A DNA stretch of 64,000 bases, taken from Cysteiniphilum halobium. Its GTDB lineage: Bacteria > Pseudomonadota > Gammaproteobacteria > Francisellales > Francisellaceae. Shown piece after piece: positions 17,492 to 25,383 of the stretch. The DNA is taken from assembly GCF_003574425.1 (NCBI RefSeq), contig NZ_KZ984540.1, positions 25,421 to 89,420 on the forward strand, read 5' to 3'. The notes under the pieces are model-generated. The model worked only from the letters and a program-made list of their open reading frames with translations, was not told the origin of the DNA and ran no database searches. Both the position numbers and the translations under genes were made by a program. The first letter of the stretch is position 1, and each line of letters begins with the position of its first letter.

Positions 17492-18052
17492 ATGTTAAGC
17501 TTATTGGTCTGCTATATTTTTTACGTGTTAAGTGGCTCTTTGATGGTCTTTGCTTCACGGATTAAGTATCTATTGTTAGGTCAAATGAATGGGTTTGAAT
17601 ATTTATTTAGTCCATCGCGTTGTCCAAAATGTAAAAAGACAATTAAGCCATATTATATCTTGCCGATTGTTGGCTATTTTTTGACACTTGGAAGGTGTAA
17701 ATCTTGTCAGTGCAAAATAGCTTTTGACTATGTGCTGGTTGAAGCAGTCTTTACGTTATCTGCATTTTTAGTTGTTATTGATTATGGTGTTTGTAGTTAT
17801 AGTATTATTTTGGCTATAGCACTTTATTTCTTTTGCTTGCTGTGTGCTATTATGGCCTTGTGCGTTATTGATTCCTTGATTTTTAAGCGACAACTTTTTA
17901 TAAGCTATATCTCATTTTATCTATTTTTAAATCTTGGTTTTTTTTATGCGATTATATGCGTAAGTATTTTTTATTTATTATCCATTAAGAGTAGAGACGC
18001 TTTTAATGCCACTACTGATCAAATTTATTCAAGAGAGAGACAGTTATGCTAA
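17492..18052 (+). CDS. Short prepilin-peptidase-like protein lacking the second catalytic Asp
   Basis: 186-residue membrane protein related to PilD/TcpJ/PilU prepilin peptidases. It has the N-terminal cytoplasmic zinc-type domain with C44-x2-C47 and C69-x2-C72 (RCPKCKK ... GRCKSC), then membrane helices with ALCVIDSL placing D127 where the first catalytic aspartate of the A24 family belongs. Family members are about 250 residues and carry a second catalytic Asp in a GxGDxK motif roughly 60 residues later. This protein ends at 186 without it, and its stop overlaps the next gene start, so the end looks genuine. It may be inactive, or may need another peptidase encoded elsewhere. Ribosome binding site AGGA precedes the ATG. 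Confidence 0.75.
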   Translation: MLSLLVCYIFYVLSGSLMVFASRIKYLLLGQMNGFEYLFSPSRCPKCKKTIKPYYILPIVGYFLTLGRCKSCQCKIAFDYVLVEAVFTLSAFLVVIDYGVCSYSIILAIALYFFCLLCAIMALCVIDSLIFKRQLFISYISFYLFLNLGFFYAIICVSIFYLLSIKSRDAFNATTDQIYSRERQLC

Positions 18053-18354
18053 TATCAAGCAAGAAAATTATAAGACATATATTATTGGCGAGTAGTGGAT
18101 GTATGCTCATGGTATCGTTTGGCTTTTGTGTTACATACTCAATAGCTGAGCCAAATACATCTTCACATTTTGCCTGTCAGGAGACAGAAGTTTCACCTCA
18201 GCACGACGCAGGTAAGATTCCAGATCTTAATTTCAGTAAATGCAAGTCACCAGACGAATTTATATCAAGTATAACATATAGTTTGGCTGATGATAGTTAC
18301 TCTTATATATGCTCAACGATGAGCTGTGATCCTCAAGCGTACAAAACACCTTAA
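18046..18354 (+). CDS. Small exported cysteine-containing protein of the pilus locus
   Basis: 102 residues with an N-terminal signal peptide or anchor (about 8-32, [19 protein letters not shown]) and a short mature part with four cysteines (ACQE, KCKS, ICST, SCDP). No recognised family. It overlaps the peptidase-like gene by 7 bases and precedes the LysM protein by 16, so it is an operon member. A GAGAGAGA purine run upstream of the ATG may act as its ribosome binding site. Its layout parallels the exported protein at 17067, but I see no convincing sequence similarity. Confidence 0.55.
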   Translation: MLISSKKIIRHILLASSGCMLMVSFGFCVTYSIAEPNTSSHFACQETEVSPQHDAGKIPDLNFSKCKSPDEFISSITYSLADDSYSYICSTMSCDPQAYKTP

Positions 18355-18370
18355 AAATAGGAGCTTTATA

Positions 18371-19324
18371 ATGTTAAGACAAATTGCATGTTTTTTGAGT
18401 GTGGCATTTTTAAATGTGCCTATTTTATTGTTTGCAAATGTTCAATCGATAGATGATGTCAGTACCGATATGGATAGACTTCAAGCAATTTCAACGTTAT
18501 CAAGTCAAATGTATCAACAAGCAAATGCCCACTATGCTTATGCTAAGTATCCTTCAAGGCATTCTAAGCTACAGAGTTATACCGTTGTTGCTGGAGATAC
18601 ATTAAGCAAGATAGCAGCAAGGTTTGGCACGGATGTTGATACGTTGGCGATGCAAAATAATATTACGAATATTAATCGTATTATGGTTGGTCAATCACTG
18701 CAAATTCCTCAAGGAAATTTAGATTCAGATCAGCAATTACAAGTCTCTGATAAATCATTAAATGCATCAGGCGCAGTAGATGCAAACTCGACGATTGTGC
18801 AGCCATCTAATGCACATCTTGCCAAGCCCAGTACAGCAGTCGTTGTTGCAAAAGTGTCAAACCCAGTAAAAGAGCAAGATAACCCTAATAAAATAGCGCA
18901 ACTACCTAAGCCAATTGCTCATGCGCGCACTAGGGCGTTTAGAAGCAATCGTCAGTGGCTTCTACCGGTTAAAGGCATTAAAGCAGTTGAAGTATCTGCG
19001 CATTCAAAAGAAAGTCTAATTGCAACAAATAATGCCAATACAGAGGTATATGCTGTAGCACAAGGTAAAGTTATTTATGCAGGAGTCGGTCTGGCTAAAC
19101 TTGGCAAAATGGTCATTGTTCAAAATGCGGATCATCATTTATCAGCATATAATTATCTGAGTGCTATTGATGTCGACGAAGGTCAAGAAATTCACGCAGG
19201 AGAAGTTATTGGTACAACAGGACGGATGATTAATCATCAGTATGGACTTGGTTTCCAAATCCGTGATGCGCAAGATCATACTGAAAATTTATGCGCAGTA
19301 TGGGGAGGTGCATTTTGTTCTTGA
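18371..19324 (+). CDS. LysM plus degenerate LytM (M23-like) envelope protein
   Basis: 317-residue exported protein. Signal peptide about 1-23, then a LysM peptidoglycan-binding module about 65-112 ([20 protein letters not shown]), a variable linker, and a C-terminal LytM/M23-like domain about 205-315 ([20 protein letters not shown] ... [14 protein letters not shown] ... GLGFQIRD). The zinc ligands of active M23 enzymes are missing: no HxxxD in the first strand, and the HxH position reads GLGFQ. It therefore resembles NlpD-type LytM factors that activate amidases rather than cut peptidoglycan. The start at 18371 has AGGAG 8 bases upstream. In R64 the comparable slot is taken by the transglycosylase PilT. 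Confidence 0.82.
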   Translation: MLRQIACFLSVAFLNVPILLFANVQSIDDVSTDMDRLQAISTLSSQMYQQANAHYAYAKYPSRHSKLQSYTVVAGDTLSKIAARFGTDVDTLAMQNNITNINRIMVGQSLQIPQGNLDSDQQLQVSDKSLNASGAVDANSTIVQPSNAHLAKPSTAVVVAKVSNPVKEQDNPNKIAQLPKPIAHARTRAFRSNRQWLLPVKGIKAVEVSAHSKESLIATNNANTEVYAVAQGKVIYAGVGLAKLGKMVIVQNADHHLSAYNYLSAIDVDEGQEIHAGEVIGTTGRMINHQYGLGFQIRDAQDHTENLCAVWGGAFCS

Positions 19325-20670
19325 GGTTTTTTATTGCTATTTTATTTTGTATCTCTTTACAAAATTTAAGTTACTCTTATAGATATTTAACTTTCACAGG
19401 TGAATCAGTTTTAGATGCAACGGCGTTTTCTAATTGTCATTTGATGGAGGTTGGTAGTAATCCCAGCCCTTTAAACTCTAATAATGTTAATGTTCTTAAA
19501 AAACTTGAGATGCAGCCGATCTATGACACTGGTAGTCCAGGGTTTTATACGCTTTCAGCCACTGCTAGAGATACTAGTTATATGTACTCTTTTATATCTT
19601 CTTCTGCAAATAATGAATATCTCTGCTTAATTATGGATAGTAATCAAACAAAATTATCATTTGGGGGTTCAGGTTTTTATTGGGTAGGATCTGACGCTAA
19701 TCAAACTGGAGTGTATACCCTTTATACATATCAAATCATATCTTTCCATATTTCTATTGATGGTTTGAAAAGTGATGGAAAGTCATACTGGGCACATGCG
19801 TCCAGTTCCTCAGGTGCTGGAGATTATGAAGGCTTTGCTGTTAGTAAAGCTACTAATTATAATAGTGGGCTCCCACTTCCAATTCCGTATACTGGGAATA
19901 CCATTCTTTATTCGACGAAAAAGCATAGGTCTGGCGCTTTTGCCACCTCTGACTTTAACAATGTGTTAAACAAATTATCTAGCGGGGCTATTCATAATAG
20001 TAGTTTACTAAATCTTGAGTTAAAGAGTTACGTAGGAGCTTTGCCGTCTTCCAGTTCAGGGGGCTATCATCAAGATGTAGAATTTAGTGTTATATTTAAA
20101 CCTGATCCAATCCTATCAATGGAGTCAAAATTTACAACACAGGTTGACTTTAGTAGTGGTACTACGGTAGTTTCGAGGGGTGGCAAGTATGCGGCATATC
20201 CTGTAGTAAAGGCTCAAAATTTCTCCACAACATCACCACCTCCTAAAACCGTTCCAAAAGGTTATGTGGTCTACTATAAAAACAAGTTTGATATCACAAA
20301 TAGAGATAAGCAGTTATCCAAGAATATTAAGAATATTACATTGAATTTTAATTTTACTCATGACGAATTGAATTTCTATAAACATAACTATGTATGTTTA
20401 GTAACTCTAACAGAAATATTAACAATAAAAGGGAGTCCAATAGAAACACAATTTATTGCCAAAGGTAAAAAATATGATCCGACGACAAGTCCACAAGTTT
20501 TTTTTAAAACGCTTGGTGGGAATCCTATATGTGAAAATGCCTATGATTGTCAGATAAAAACTGAGTTAACATGCCATCTTAGTAACATGCCTTCTACAAT
20601 AACAAAATATGATAGCAAAGCTGTTTCAATGATCGATTTATATCAAGGTGTTTATGATGCAGAGAATTGA
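19315..20670 (+). CDS. Large exported protein of the pilus locus, unknown family
   Basis: About 451 residues: signal peptide ([17 protein letters not shown]) followed by a beta-rich, Ser/Thr/Asn/Tyr-rich body without recognisable domains and with a cysteine cluster near the C-terminus ([16 protein letters not shown]). The start is not ATG if the ribosome binding site GGGGAGG (19302-19308) is used: TTG at 19315 gives 6-base spacing and overlaps the end of the LysM gene. ATGs at 19291 and 19300 lack such a site. As the last gene of the operon and a secreted protein, it could be a tip adhesin comparable in role to TcpF/CofJ; this is inferred from position only. Confidence 0.65.
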   Translation: MFLRFFIAILFCISLQNLSYSYRYLTFTGESVLDATAFSNCHLMEVGSNPSPLNSNNVNVLKKLEMQPIYDTGSPGFYTLSATARDTSYMYSFISSSANNEYLCLIMDSNQTKLSFGGSGFYWVGSDANQTGVYTLYTYQIISFHISIDGLKSDGKSYWAHASSSSGAGDYEGFAVSKATNYNSGLPLPIPYTGNTILYSTKKHRSGAFATSDFNNVLNKLSSGAIHNSSLLNLELKSYVGALPSSSSGGYHQDVEFSVIFKPDPILSMESKFTTQVDFSSGTTVVSRGGKYAAYPVVKAQNFSTTSPPPKTVPKGYVVYYKNKFDITNRDKQLSKNIKNITLNFNFTHDELNFYKHNYVCLVTLTEILTIKGSPIETQFIAKGKKYDPTTSPQVFFKTLGGNPICENAYDCQIKTELTCHLSNMPSTITKYDSKAVSMIDLYQGVYDAEN

Positions 20671-20754
20671 TTTATTAAGTATAATAGAAATAAATTCAAC
20701 CTGATTGTATTAAATTTATTTATCACATTTATATTTCTTGTATTACAATAAAAA

Positions 20755-20772
20755 TGTAGTTTTATAACTACA
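20755..20772. repeat. Perfect inverted repeat upstream of the 20811 gene
   Basis: TGTAGTT at 20755-20761 and AACTACA at 20766-20772 are exact reverse complements around the 4-base spacer TTAT. It lies 39 bases before the next ATG in a 140-base gap. With no T-run after it, it looks more like an operator or an mRNA leader hairpin than a terminator. Confidence 0.5.
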
Positions 20773-20810
20773 ATGTTGGAATTATATCAATCTATAAAAG
20801 GGGGATTTAA

Positions 20811-22334
20811 ATGAGGAAAAAAATATCAGCATCAATACTTAGTGTATTGCTCGGTGGAACTGTTGCAATGGCTAATGCCAGCTGCCCACAAGGCGAATCA
20901 CAGCTTATTGTTAATTACAATGCACATCTGCGATCCGGACTTCTGTATTCAACTTATGGTATTGGTCAGCCACTAATACGATTACCACGGCAAAATGCTT
21001 CATTTCTTAACACGCACTATAAGTGGTTAAGTCATTCAAAAAAACAGTGGTCGATATGTTTGCTAAATAATAATAACGAGATTCAGTATGTCTTTAATGG
21101 GGCAACTAATCAGCTACATTATTATATGTTCCCAAATAATGTAACAACAATTAATATTGAAACAAAAGGGTGGTTTGGTCTTAGTACAAAAGCAGTTTTA
21201 GCGAGTGATCAAAGTCTTGATACAATTAAGCTGAATGTTAGCTCTTTAAGTCAAATCAATGCTGATTTTATTAATCAACAAGTCGAAGAGTCTGGTTATA
21301 AGGCAGGACATCCAGTTAAAGTAGAGTTTACGCTTACGCAGAGCGAATCTAGAAATAGTAGCCTTACAATTCCAACATTCTCACAGTTAAAATATCCTGT
21401 TATAGATATTGCCATTCAAGGTGAGACAAATAATCATCAGAATCAAACAACAATAACAGATAATATCAACACAGATCAGGCAGTTATTGTCAACCCGGGC
21501 AATGCACCTAAAGTTGAGATTAATAATCTAAACTTTACGACAAATGTAGCTAGATCAGTTGCTTTGGAAGCAGATATGGGTGGGCACATTGATGTCAATC
21601 ATGCAAGTTTTTCAGGTTTTAGCAATACATTATTAGCAAAGAATAAAGTAAAGAATGAAGCAGGTAAATTCGCTCTTGGGCTATCCTCGCATATAGCAGC
21701 TAAAAACTCGACTTTTATCTTGTCATCCGTTGATCAGAATTCTAAAGTTGTTCTTGCATCTTCAGATTCAGGTAAGTTGGCGTTTGGTAGTATTATCACG
21801 CTTGAAAACCCTGAAATTACGGTTGATAGTGTGAATAGAAGTCCTAATATTACGTTGTTGGATTCATCAAACTTAGGCATAGCTGCGTTGAATATTGATG
21901 CTAGAACCAATACCTTGACGGATCCTAGTTATCATTATTTGCAAAACAATTCGCATATATCGATTCAGTCATTCTTGTTTTCTGTAGAAAATGGAGGCGT
22001 AGTTGCTATTAGGGATCACAGTTTGTTAAATGCAGTTGCTAATAAGCTTCCTGCTAAACTTAAGCCTTTTGTTAACCCAAGAGATCCAGATGGCGAGTAT
22101 AATAAGTTTATCTCAGCGAATACTAAGGATAAAACAGATTTGCAAACGGGGCATATCCTCTCTGCTAATGGGGTTGGCTCTTTTGCGGTTCTTGATACCA
22201 ATGATACAGTGGCTTCAAATGAATTTAAGCTTGCTGTTGACGGAACCGTCAGTCGTAAGCACGGCGGTATTGCTGCTATCAATCCAATTAGAAAAATTAT
22301 TGCTGCAGCTATAAAGACATTCTTAGGTGTATAG
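20811..22334 (+). CDS. Exported protein with repetitive beta-type body, unknown function
   Basis: 507 residues. Signal peptide about 1-22 (ILSVLLGGTVAMANA), mature N-terminus with two cysteines, then a long Asn/Ser/Ile/Val-rich region (about 180-420) with short alternating hydrophobic strands (IDIAIQG, VEINNLNF, HIDVNHASF, GIAALNIDA) that read like a right-handed beta-helix. No catalytic motif seen. The ribosome binding site AAAGGGGGA is strong. It is separated from the pilus operon by 140 bases with an inverted repeat, so it is probably its own unit, though it may be functionally linked. I cannot name a family. Confidence 0.6.
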   Translation: MRKKISASILSVLLGGTVAMANASCPQGESQLIVNYNAHLRSGLLYSTYGIGQPLIRLPRQNASFLNTHYKWLSHSKKQWSICLLNNNNEIQYVFNGATNQLHYYMFPNNVTTINIETKGWFGLSTKAVLASDQSLDTIKLNVSSLSQINADFINQQVEESGYKAGHPVKVEFTLTQSESRNSSLTIPTFSQLKYPVIDIAIQGETNNHQNQTTITDNINTDQAVIVNPGNAPKVEINNLNFTTNVARSVALEADMGGHIDVNHASFSGFSNTLLAKNKVKNEAGKFALGLSSHIAAKNSTFILSSVDQNSKVVLASSDSGKLAFGSIITLENPEITVDSVNRSPNITLLDSSNLGIAALNIDARTNTLTDPSYHYLQNNSHISIQSFLFSVENGGVVAIRDHSLLNAVANKLPAKLKPFVNPRDPDGEYNKFISANTKDKTDLQTGHILSANGVGSFAVLDTNDTVASNEFKLAVDGTVSRKHGGIAAINPIRKIIAAAIKTFLGV

Positions 22335-22385
22335 TAGCTATTACCTATCTTAAGTCATTTTGTGGTGTTTAGTGTCGAAGATCGT

Positions 22386-22411
22386 TATACCGCTTGTAAA
22401 TATTGCGGTTA
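22386..22411. repeat. TATACCGC palindrome between convergent genes
   Basis: TATACCGC at 22386-22393 is followed after 11 bases by GCGGTTA at 22405-22411, an imperfect copy of the palindrome found after nusB. It lies between the ends of two converging genes and could limit read-through in both directions, though it lacks a T-run. Confidence 0.45.
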
Positions 22412-22417
22412 TTTGTC

Positions 22418-23251
22418 TTAGAATTGCTGAACACCAGCAACTTGCCATAAATGCTCACCATCTTTGCGCGCAAAATGCCAGATTTCTTCAAAGTTTTGCC
22501 AGTCGCTGTGAGCATCTTCTTTAACCTGTCCTACGAACATAACACTTGCAATATATTGATTTGCTTGGCGATCACAACTAATCACTTTGCAGTTAAGATC
22601 TTTAAATTGCGCTAATTCATCGTTGTGTTCGATATCATTTAATACGCTGTGATAGAGATCTTCAGTGATATAACTTCGAATCTTCTCAAGGCCTTCTTTG
22701 TTATTTAAGGCTTGGAGTTGGTTAAACAAGTTTAATGCTTGGTGATTAAAGACTGTCTCAGGTGTTCCATCAGCTAATTGGCCGTTGATAATGCCATTGT
22801 TTGGCTGTGTTGATTGATTGTGCTCAGCTGAGGTTTCTTGTGCATTAGTAGTAAAGGCATTGGCAGCAGTATGCAGTGGTGATGCTTGATTATGTGAAGC
22901 ATTATTATGACTGTTGTTTTGCATTTGTTGTTGCATGGCTTTTCTACGCATCAAGAAAACACATAGTGCGATCAATGCAATCACGATTAGCAATCCTGTC
23001 ATACCATGCGCGCTAAAAAGCCAAGCAAAAAGTGCACCAAGCCCCAGAGCGGTTAAAATCTTGCCAAAGGTTCCCATGCCACCTTTTTTCTGAGCAGTGT
23101 TACCAGCAGCAGTACTATTGTGTGTTTGTGTAGGTGCTGAGCGACTATAGCCATGGCTTGCACCACCACCAAAACGCTTCGCTTCAGCTAACTGAAAGCC
23201 TGACATCGCTAACAGCATAAATGAAAATATCACACCAATTTTTTTAAGCAT
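22418..23251 (-). CDS. Tim44-like domain membrane protein
   Basis: 277-residue envelope protein of the bacterial Tim44-like family. Signal peptide about 1-25 (VIFSFMLLAMSGFQLAEA), a Gly/Ser-rich stretch (RFGGGASHGYSRS), two adjacent hydrophobic segments about 60-98 (ILTALGLGALFAWLFSA, LLIVIALIALCVFLM), a Gln/Asn/His-rich linker, and a C-terminal alpha/beta Tim44-like domain about 150-277 (LNCKVISCDRQANQYIASV ... FEEIWHFARKDGEHLWQVAGV). The start at 23251 has AAAGGA 9 bases upstream; a longer frame to 23290 lacks one and dilutes the signal peptide. The bacterial role is not established. Confidence 0.85.
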   Translation of the reverse strand: MLKKIGVIFSFMLLAMSGFQLAEAKRFGGGASHGYSRSAPTQTHNSTAAGNTAQKKGGMGTFGKILTALGLGALFAWLFSAHGMTGLLIVIALIALCVFLMRRKAMQQQMQNNSHNNASHNQASPLHTAANAFTTNAQETSAEHNQSTQPNNGIINGQLADGTPETVFNHQALNLFNQLQALNNKEGLEKIRSYITEDLYHSVLNDIEHNDELAQFKDLNCKVISCDRQANQYIASVMFVGQVKEDAHSDWQNFEEIWHFARKDGEHLWQVAGVQQF

Positions 23252-23523
23252 CGTATCGTATCCTTTGGTTGCTAAATGAAATCTCGCCAATCATAACGAA
23301 AAGCTGCCGTAGAAACTAGGTTCTGTAAAACGAAACGCTTTTTATGTATTATTATTTCCTAAACTTACCATCCATGGTTGTAGACTGCCTGCATCCTACA
23401 TGACGTCGACAAACCATAATGCATCAGGAAGGCAAACGTTCAAGCTATATGCGACAAGGGTTAAATAAAAAAATAGGGCATTTTTATATTCATAATAATT
23501 ATTTAACTTATAAAAATAATTTA

Positions 23524-23553
23524 TTCGTATAGGGTTTTGTTTTGTAATATAAT
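23524..23553 (+). promoter_or_regulatory. Promoter for the candidate structured RNA
   Basis: Perfect -10 TATAAT at 23548-23553; the -35 is weak (TTCGTA at 23524-23529 with 18-base spacing). A start about 7 bases after the -10 falls at 23560-23561, exactly at the foot of the long-range stem that begins at 23562. That coincidence is the main support. Confidence 0.55.
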
Positions 23554-23560
23554 TACTTGC

Positions 23561-23687
23561 AAGACACAAACGGCTTAAAATAGTTTACCTTGCCCCAGGA
23601 GAAATAAGCTATTTTAGGTGCTTAAAAATAGCATACCCCCAAAATGCATATTGATTGACAAGGAAAATAAAGCAAGGGTTTGTGTCT
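23561..23687 (+). ncRNA. Candidate structured RNA or 5' leader element
   Basis: A 127-base segment closed by a perfect 10-base-pair stem: AGACACAAAC (23562-23571) with GTTTGTGTCT (23678-23687). The stem continues on the 3' side without a gap into a second helix: CCTTGC (23588-23593) with GCAAGG (23672-23677). Inside lies a hairpin GCTATTTT (23608-23615) / AAAATAGC (23625-23632) with a 9-base loop. CTATTTT can instead pair with AAAATAG at 23577-23583, so two exclusive folds exist. It matches no riboswitch, 6S, 4.5S, tmRNA or RNase P pattern I know. It may be a free small RNA or a regulatory leader for the O-methyltransferase gene 190 bases downstream. Confidence 0.55.
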
Positions 23688-23878
23688 ACCAATAAACCCA
23701 TTCAAAGCTGTTTTGCACAGCTCTATAGCTAACTTGATTCTTTAGTTATCCTAAGCCAAGAAGGTGCTAGCTGCTAAGAATTAAACATCCTTTACACTGT
23801 GCTAAGAAGTGATAAACTTAACCGGGTTAATGTATTGTCTAGGTCGTGGACAAATAACTACCGGAGGAAATAAAAAAT

Positions 23879-24541
23879 ATGAGTTTATCAACATTGCTGA
23901 AAAGCGAAGAACTGTATAAGTACATTTTAGATAACACGTTAAAGTTATCGTCTATTCAAGATAACATGTTAGATCAGGCAAGAAATGATGATAATGCTGA
24001 AATGATTACAGCACCAGATCAACTTCAATTTTTACAAATGCTAATGAAAATGATTGGTGCCAAAAAAGTGATAGAGGTTGGTGTTTTCAGAGGTGTTGGT
24101 ACTTTAGCTTTAGCTTTGGCATTGCCAGAGGATGGTAAAATATACGCCTGTGATGTCGATGATAGTAATTTAGAAGCATATAAAAAGTATTGGATTGAAG
24201 CGAAAGTAGATCATAAGGTTCAACTAGAAATAGCGCCAGCAATTAAAACTTTGTATAAACTCATAGATGACGGTCATAGTGATAGCTTTGATTTTGTTTA
24301 TATTGATGCGGATAAAAGTGAGTATTATGAGTATTACAACCTAAGCTATAAACTAATTAGAAAAGGTGGTTTAATTGTACTGGACAATATGCTAAGAAAT
24401 GGAAAAGTGATTGATCCAGAAGTTAATAGACCGAGCATAGAAGCAACCAGGAAAATGAATGCATATATTAAATCGGATGCAAGAGTTGAATCTATTTTAA
24501 CACCGATAGGGGATGGTGTAACTATAGCAAGGAAACTTTAA
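23879..24541 (+). CDS. Class I SAM-dependent O-methyltransferase (CCoAOMT-like)
   Basis: 220-residue cytosolic methyltransferase of the caffeoyl-CoA/catechol O-methyltransferase type. Signatures are the SAM-binding VIEVGVFRGVGTLALALAL near 61-79, the acidic ribose-binding IYACDVDD near 85-92, the metal-site FDFVYIDADKSEYYEYY near 138-154, and GGLIVLDNMLRNGKV near 163-177. The conserved Asp of YIDADK and the DN pair are in place, so it should be an active, divalent-metal-dependent enzyme. The substrate is unknown. A strong ribosome binding site (CCGGAGGAAA) precedes the ATG. The upstream 190 bases follow the candidate structured RNA. Confidence 0.9.
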   Translation: MSLSTLLKSEELYKYILDNTLKLSSIQDNMLDQARNDDNAEMITAPDQLQFLQMLMKMIGAKKVIEVGVFRGVGTLALALALPEDGKIYACDVDDSNLEAYKKYWIEAKVDHKVQLEIAPAIKTLYKLIDDGHSDSFDFVYIDADKSEYYEYYNLSYKLIRKGGLIVLDNMLRNGKVIDPEVNRPSIEATRKMNAYIKSDARVESILTPIGDGVTIARKL

Positions 24542-24585
24542 AGCGCTGCCAAGCGATTAATGGATAACATAACAAGGATTTCGTC

Positions 24586-25098
24586 ATGGCTATTATTCAT
24601 ATCTACTTTGGTCGTAGATATCACCCACTAAGTTATGGTATACGTTGGGTGACACGTTCACATTTTTCACATGTTGAGTTGCGAATTGATGATGATTGCT
24701 ATAGTAGTAATGGTTCATTAGGTGTTTACAAGCGCAGTTATGAAGACCTGCGCAAATCCCAAGACATGCTAGAAACATGGCGCACGGAAATCAGCGATAC
24801 ACAAAAAAGTAATCTTACCAACTTCCTAAATAGTCAGCTTGGCAAGAAGTATGACTATTCATCAGCTTTAGGACTTGGGTTGTGGCGCCGTGATTGGATG
24901 GATGATCATGATAAATGGTTTTGCTCTGAACTTATTGATGCGGCGTTTAAGGTGGCAGAGTCACCATTGACTAATCGTGATTTTGCATCGCATCGTTTAA
25001 CTCCAAATGATTTAAGAACCTCTCTGGCAATTAAACGCATAAAGCGAGAGAAAAATATTCATAACAAAAACTGGTGGCAGAAATTGAAGTTCTTTTAA
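24586..25098 (+). CDS. Permuted NlpC/P60 (YiiX-like) papain-fold protein
   Basis: 170-residue protein of the circularly permuted NlpC/P60 papain-like superfamily (YiiX/YebB group). The catalytic histidine appears first, in SHFSHVELRI near residues 25-34, and the catalytic cysteine later, in KWFCSELIDAAF near 106-117, the permuted order. No signal peptide is seen, in contrast to the exported relative at 60450. The substrate could be an amide or ester bond; family members act on lipids, peptides or peptidoglycan. An AAGGA ribosome binding site lies upstream. It follows the O-methyltransferase by 44 bases, so they may share a transcript. Confidence 0.75.
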   Translation: MAIIHIYFGRRYHPLSYGIRWVTRSHFSHVELRIDDDCYSSNGSLGVYKRSYEDLRKSQDMLETWRTEISDTQKSNLTNFLNSQLGKKYDYSSALGLGLWRRDWMDDHDKWFCSELIDAAFKVAESPLTNRDFASHRLTPNDLRTSLAIKRIKREKNIHNKNWWQKLKFF

Positions 25099-25236
25099 TG
25101 CAAGAGTTTACTTGTATTGGGAAATTTTTATAGATGCGCAAAGAAAGGGCTATCAAAAAAATAAATCAATAATTATAATGATAATGTTTGATTATGAAAT
25201 GCGATTGAGTTTCTCCCAAAAGGGCTAATTGCTTCC

Positions 25237-25299
25237 TGAGCTTAAGTCGAAGGGTGCGCTAATAAATTCGACACGTATAGTGACTTCGACTTATGCTCA
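25237..25299. repeat. Inverted repeat with CTTCGACTTATGCTCA arms
   Basis: TGAGCTTAAGTCGAAG at 25237-25252 is the reverse complement, with one mismatch, of CTTCGACTTATGCTCA at 25284-25299, giving a 16-base stem with a 31-base loop. The same 16-mer type recurs twice as direct copies at 48687-48726. It looks like a dispersed intergenic repeat rather than a terminator. Confidence 0.6.
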
Positions 25300-25383
25300 G
25301 CCAGCGACCACTGATGTTGATAGAGATGTCGATAGATAGAAAAGTTGTTATAACCTAATGATGTAATTTAAGAGGACATATTT

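Larger units (their letters stand above)
23252..23878. other. 627-base intergenic region with candidate RNA
   Basis: No convincing ORF. It contains the promoter and structured RNA described separately (23524-23687). Downstream of these are two further hairpins: AGCTGT/ACAGCT at about 23706-23722 and ATAGCTAA/TTAGTTAT at about 23725-23748. The remaining sequence before the O-methyltransferase gene, from about 23750, shows nothing I can assign. Confidence 0.6.

Noticed and set aside
17492-18052. Frameshift as the cause of the short prepilin-peptidase-like protein
   Set aside because: The stop overlaps a plausible downstream gene, and the sequence after it shows no GxGD-containing frame within about 300 bases that would restore a peptidase C-terminus.
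7559-20670. Reading the secretin/ATPase/GspF locus as a type II secretion system
   Set aside because: The lipobox-carrying PilN-type secretin, PilO2- and PilP-type proteins, TcpQ-like protein and true prepilins match type IVb pili; no gspC, gspL, gspM or pseudopilin set is present.
23252-23878. Known RNA families (6S, tmRNA, 4.5S, RNase P, TPP, FMN, SAM, glycine or c-di-GMP riboswitches) for the structured region
   Set aside because: None of the conserved sequence blocks I know for these classes is present; left as an unassigned candidate.
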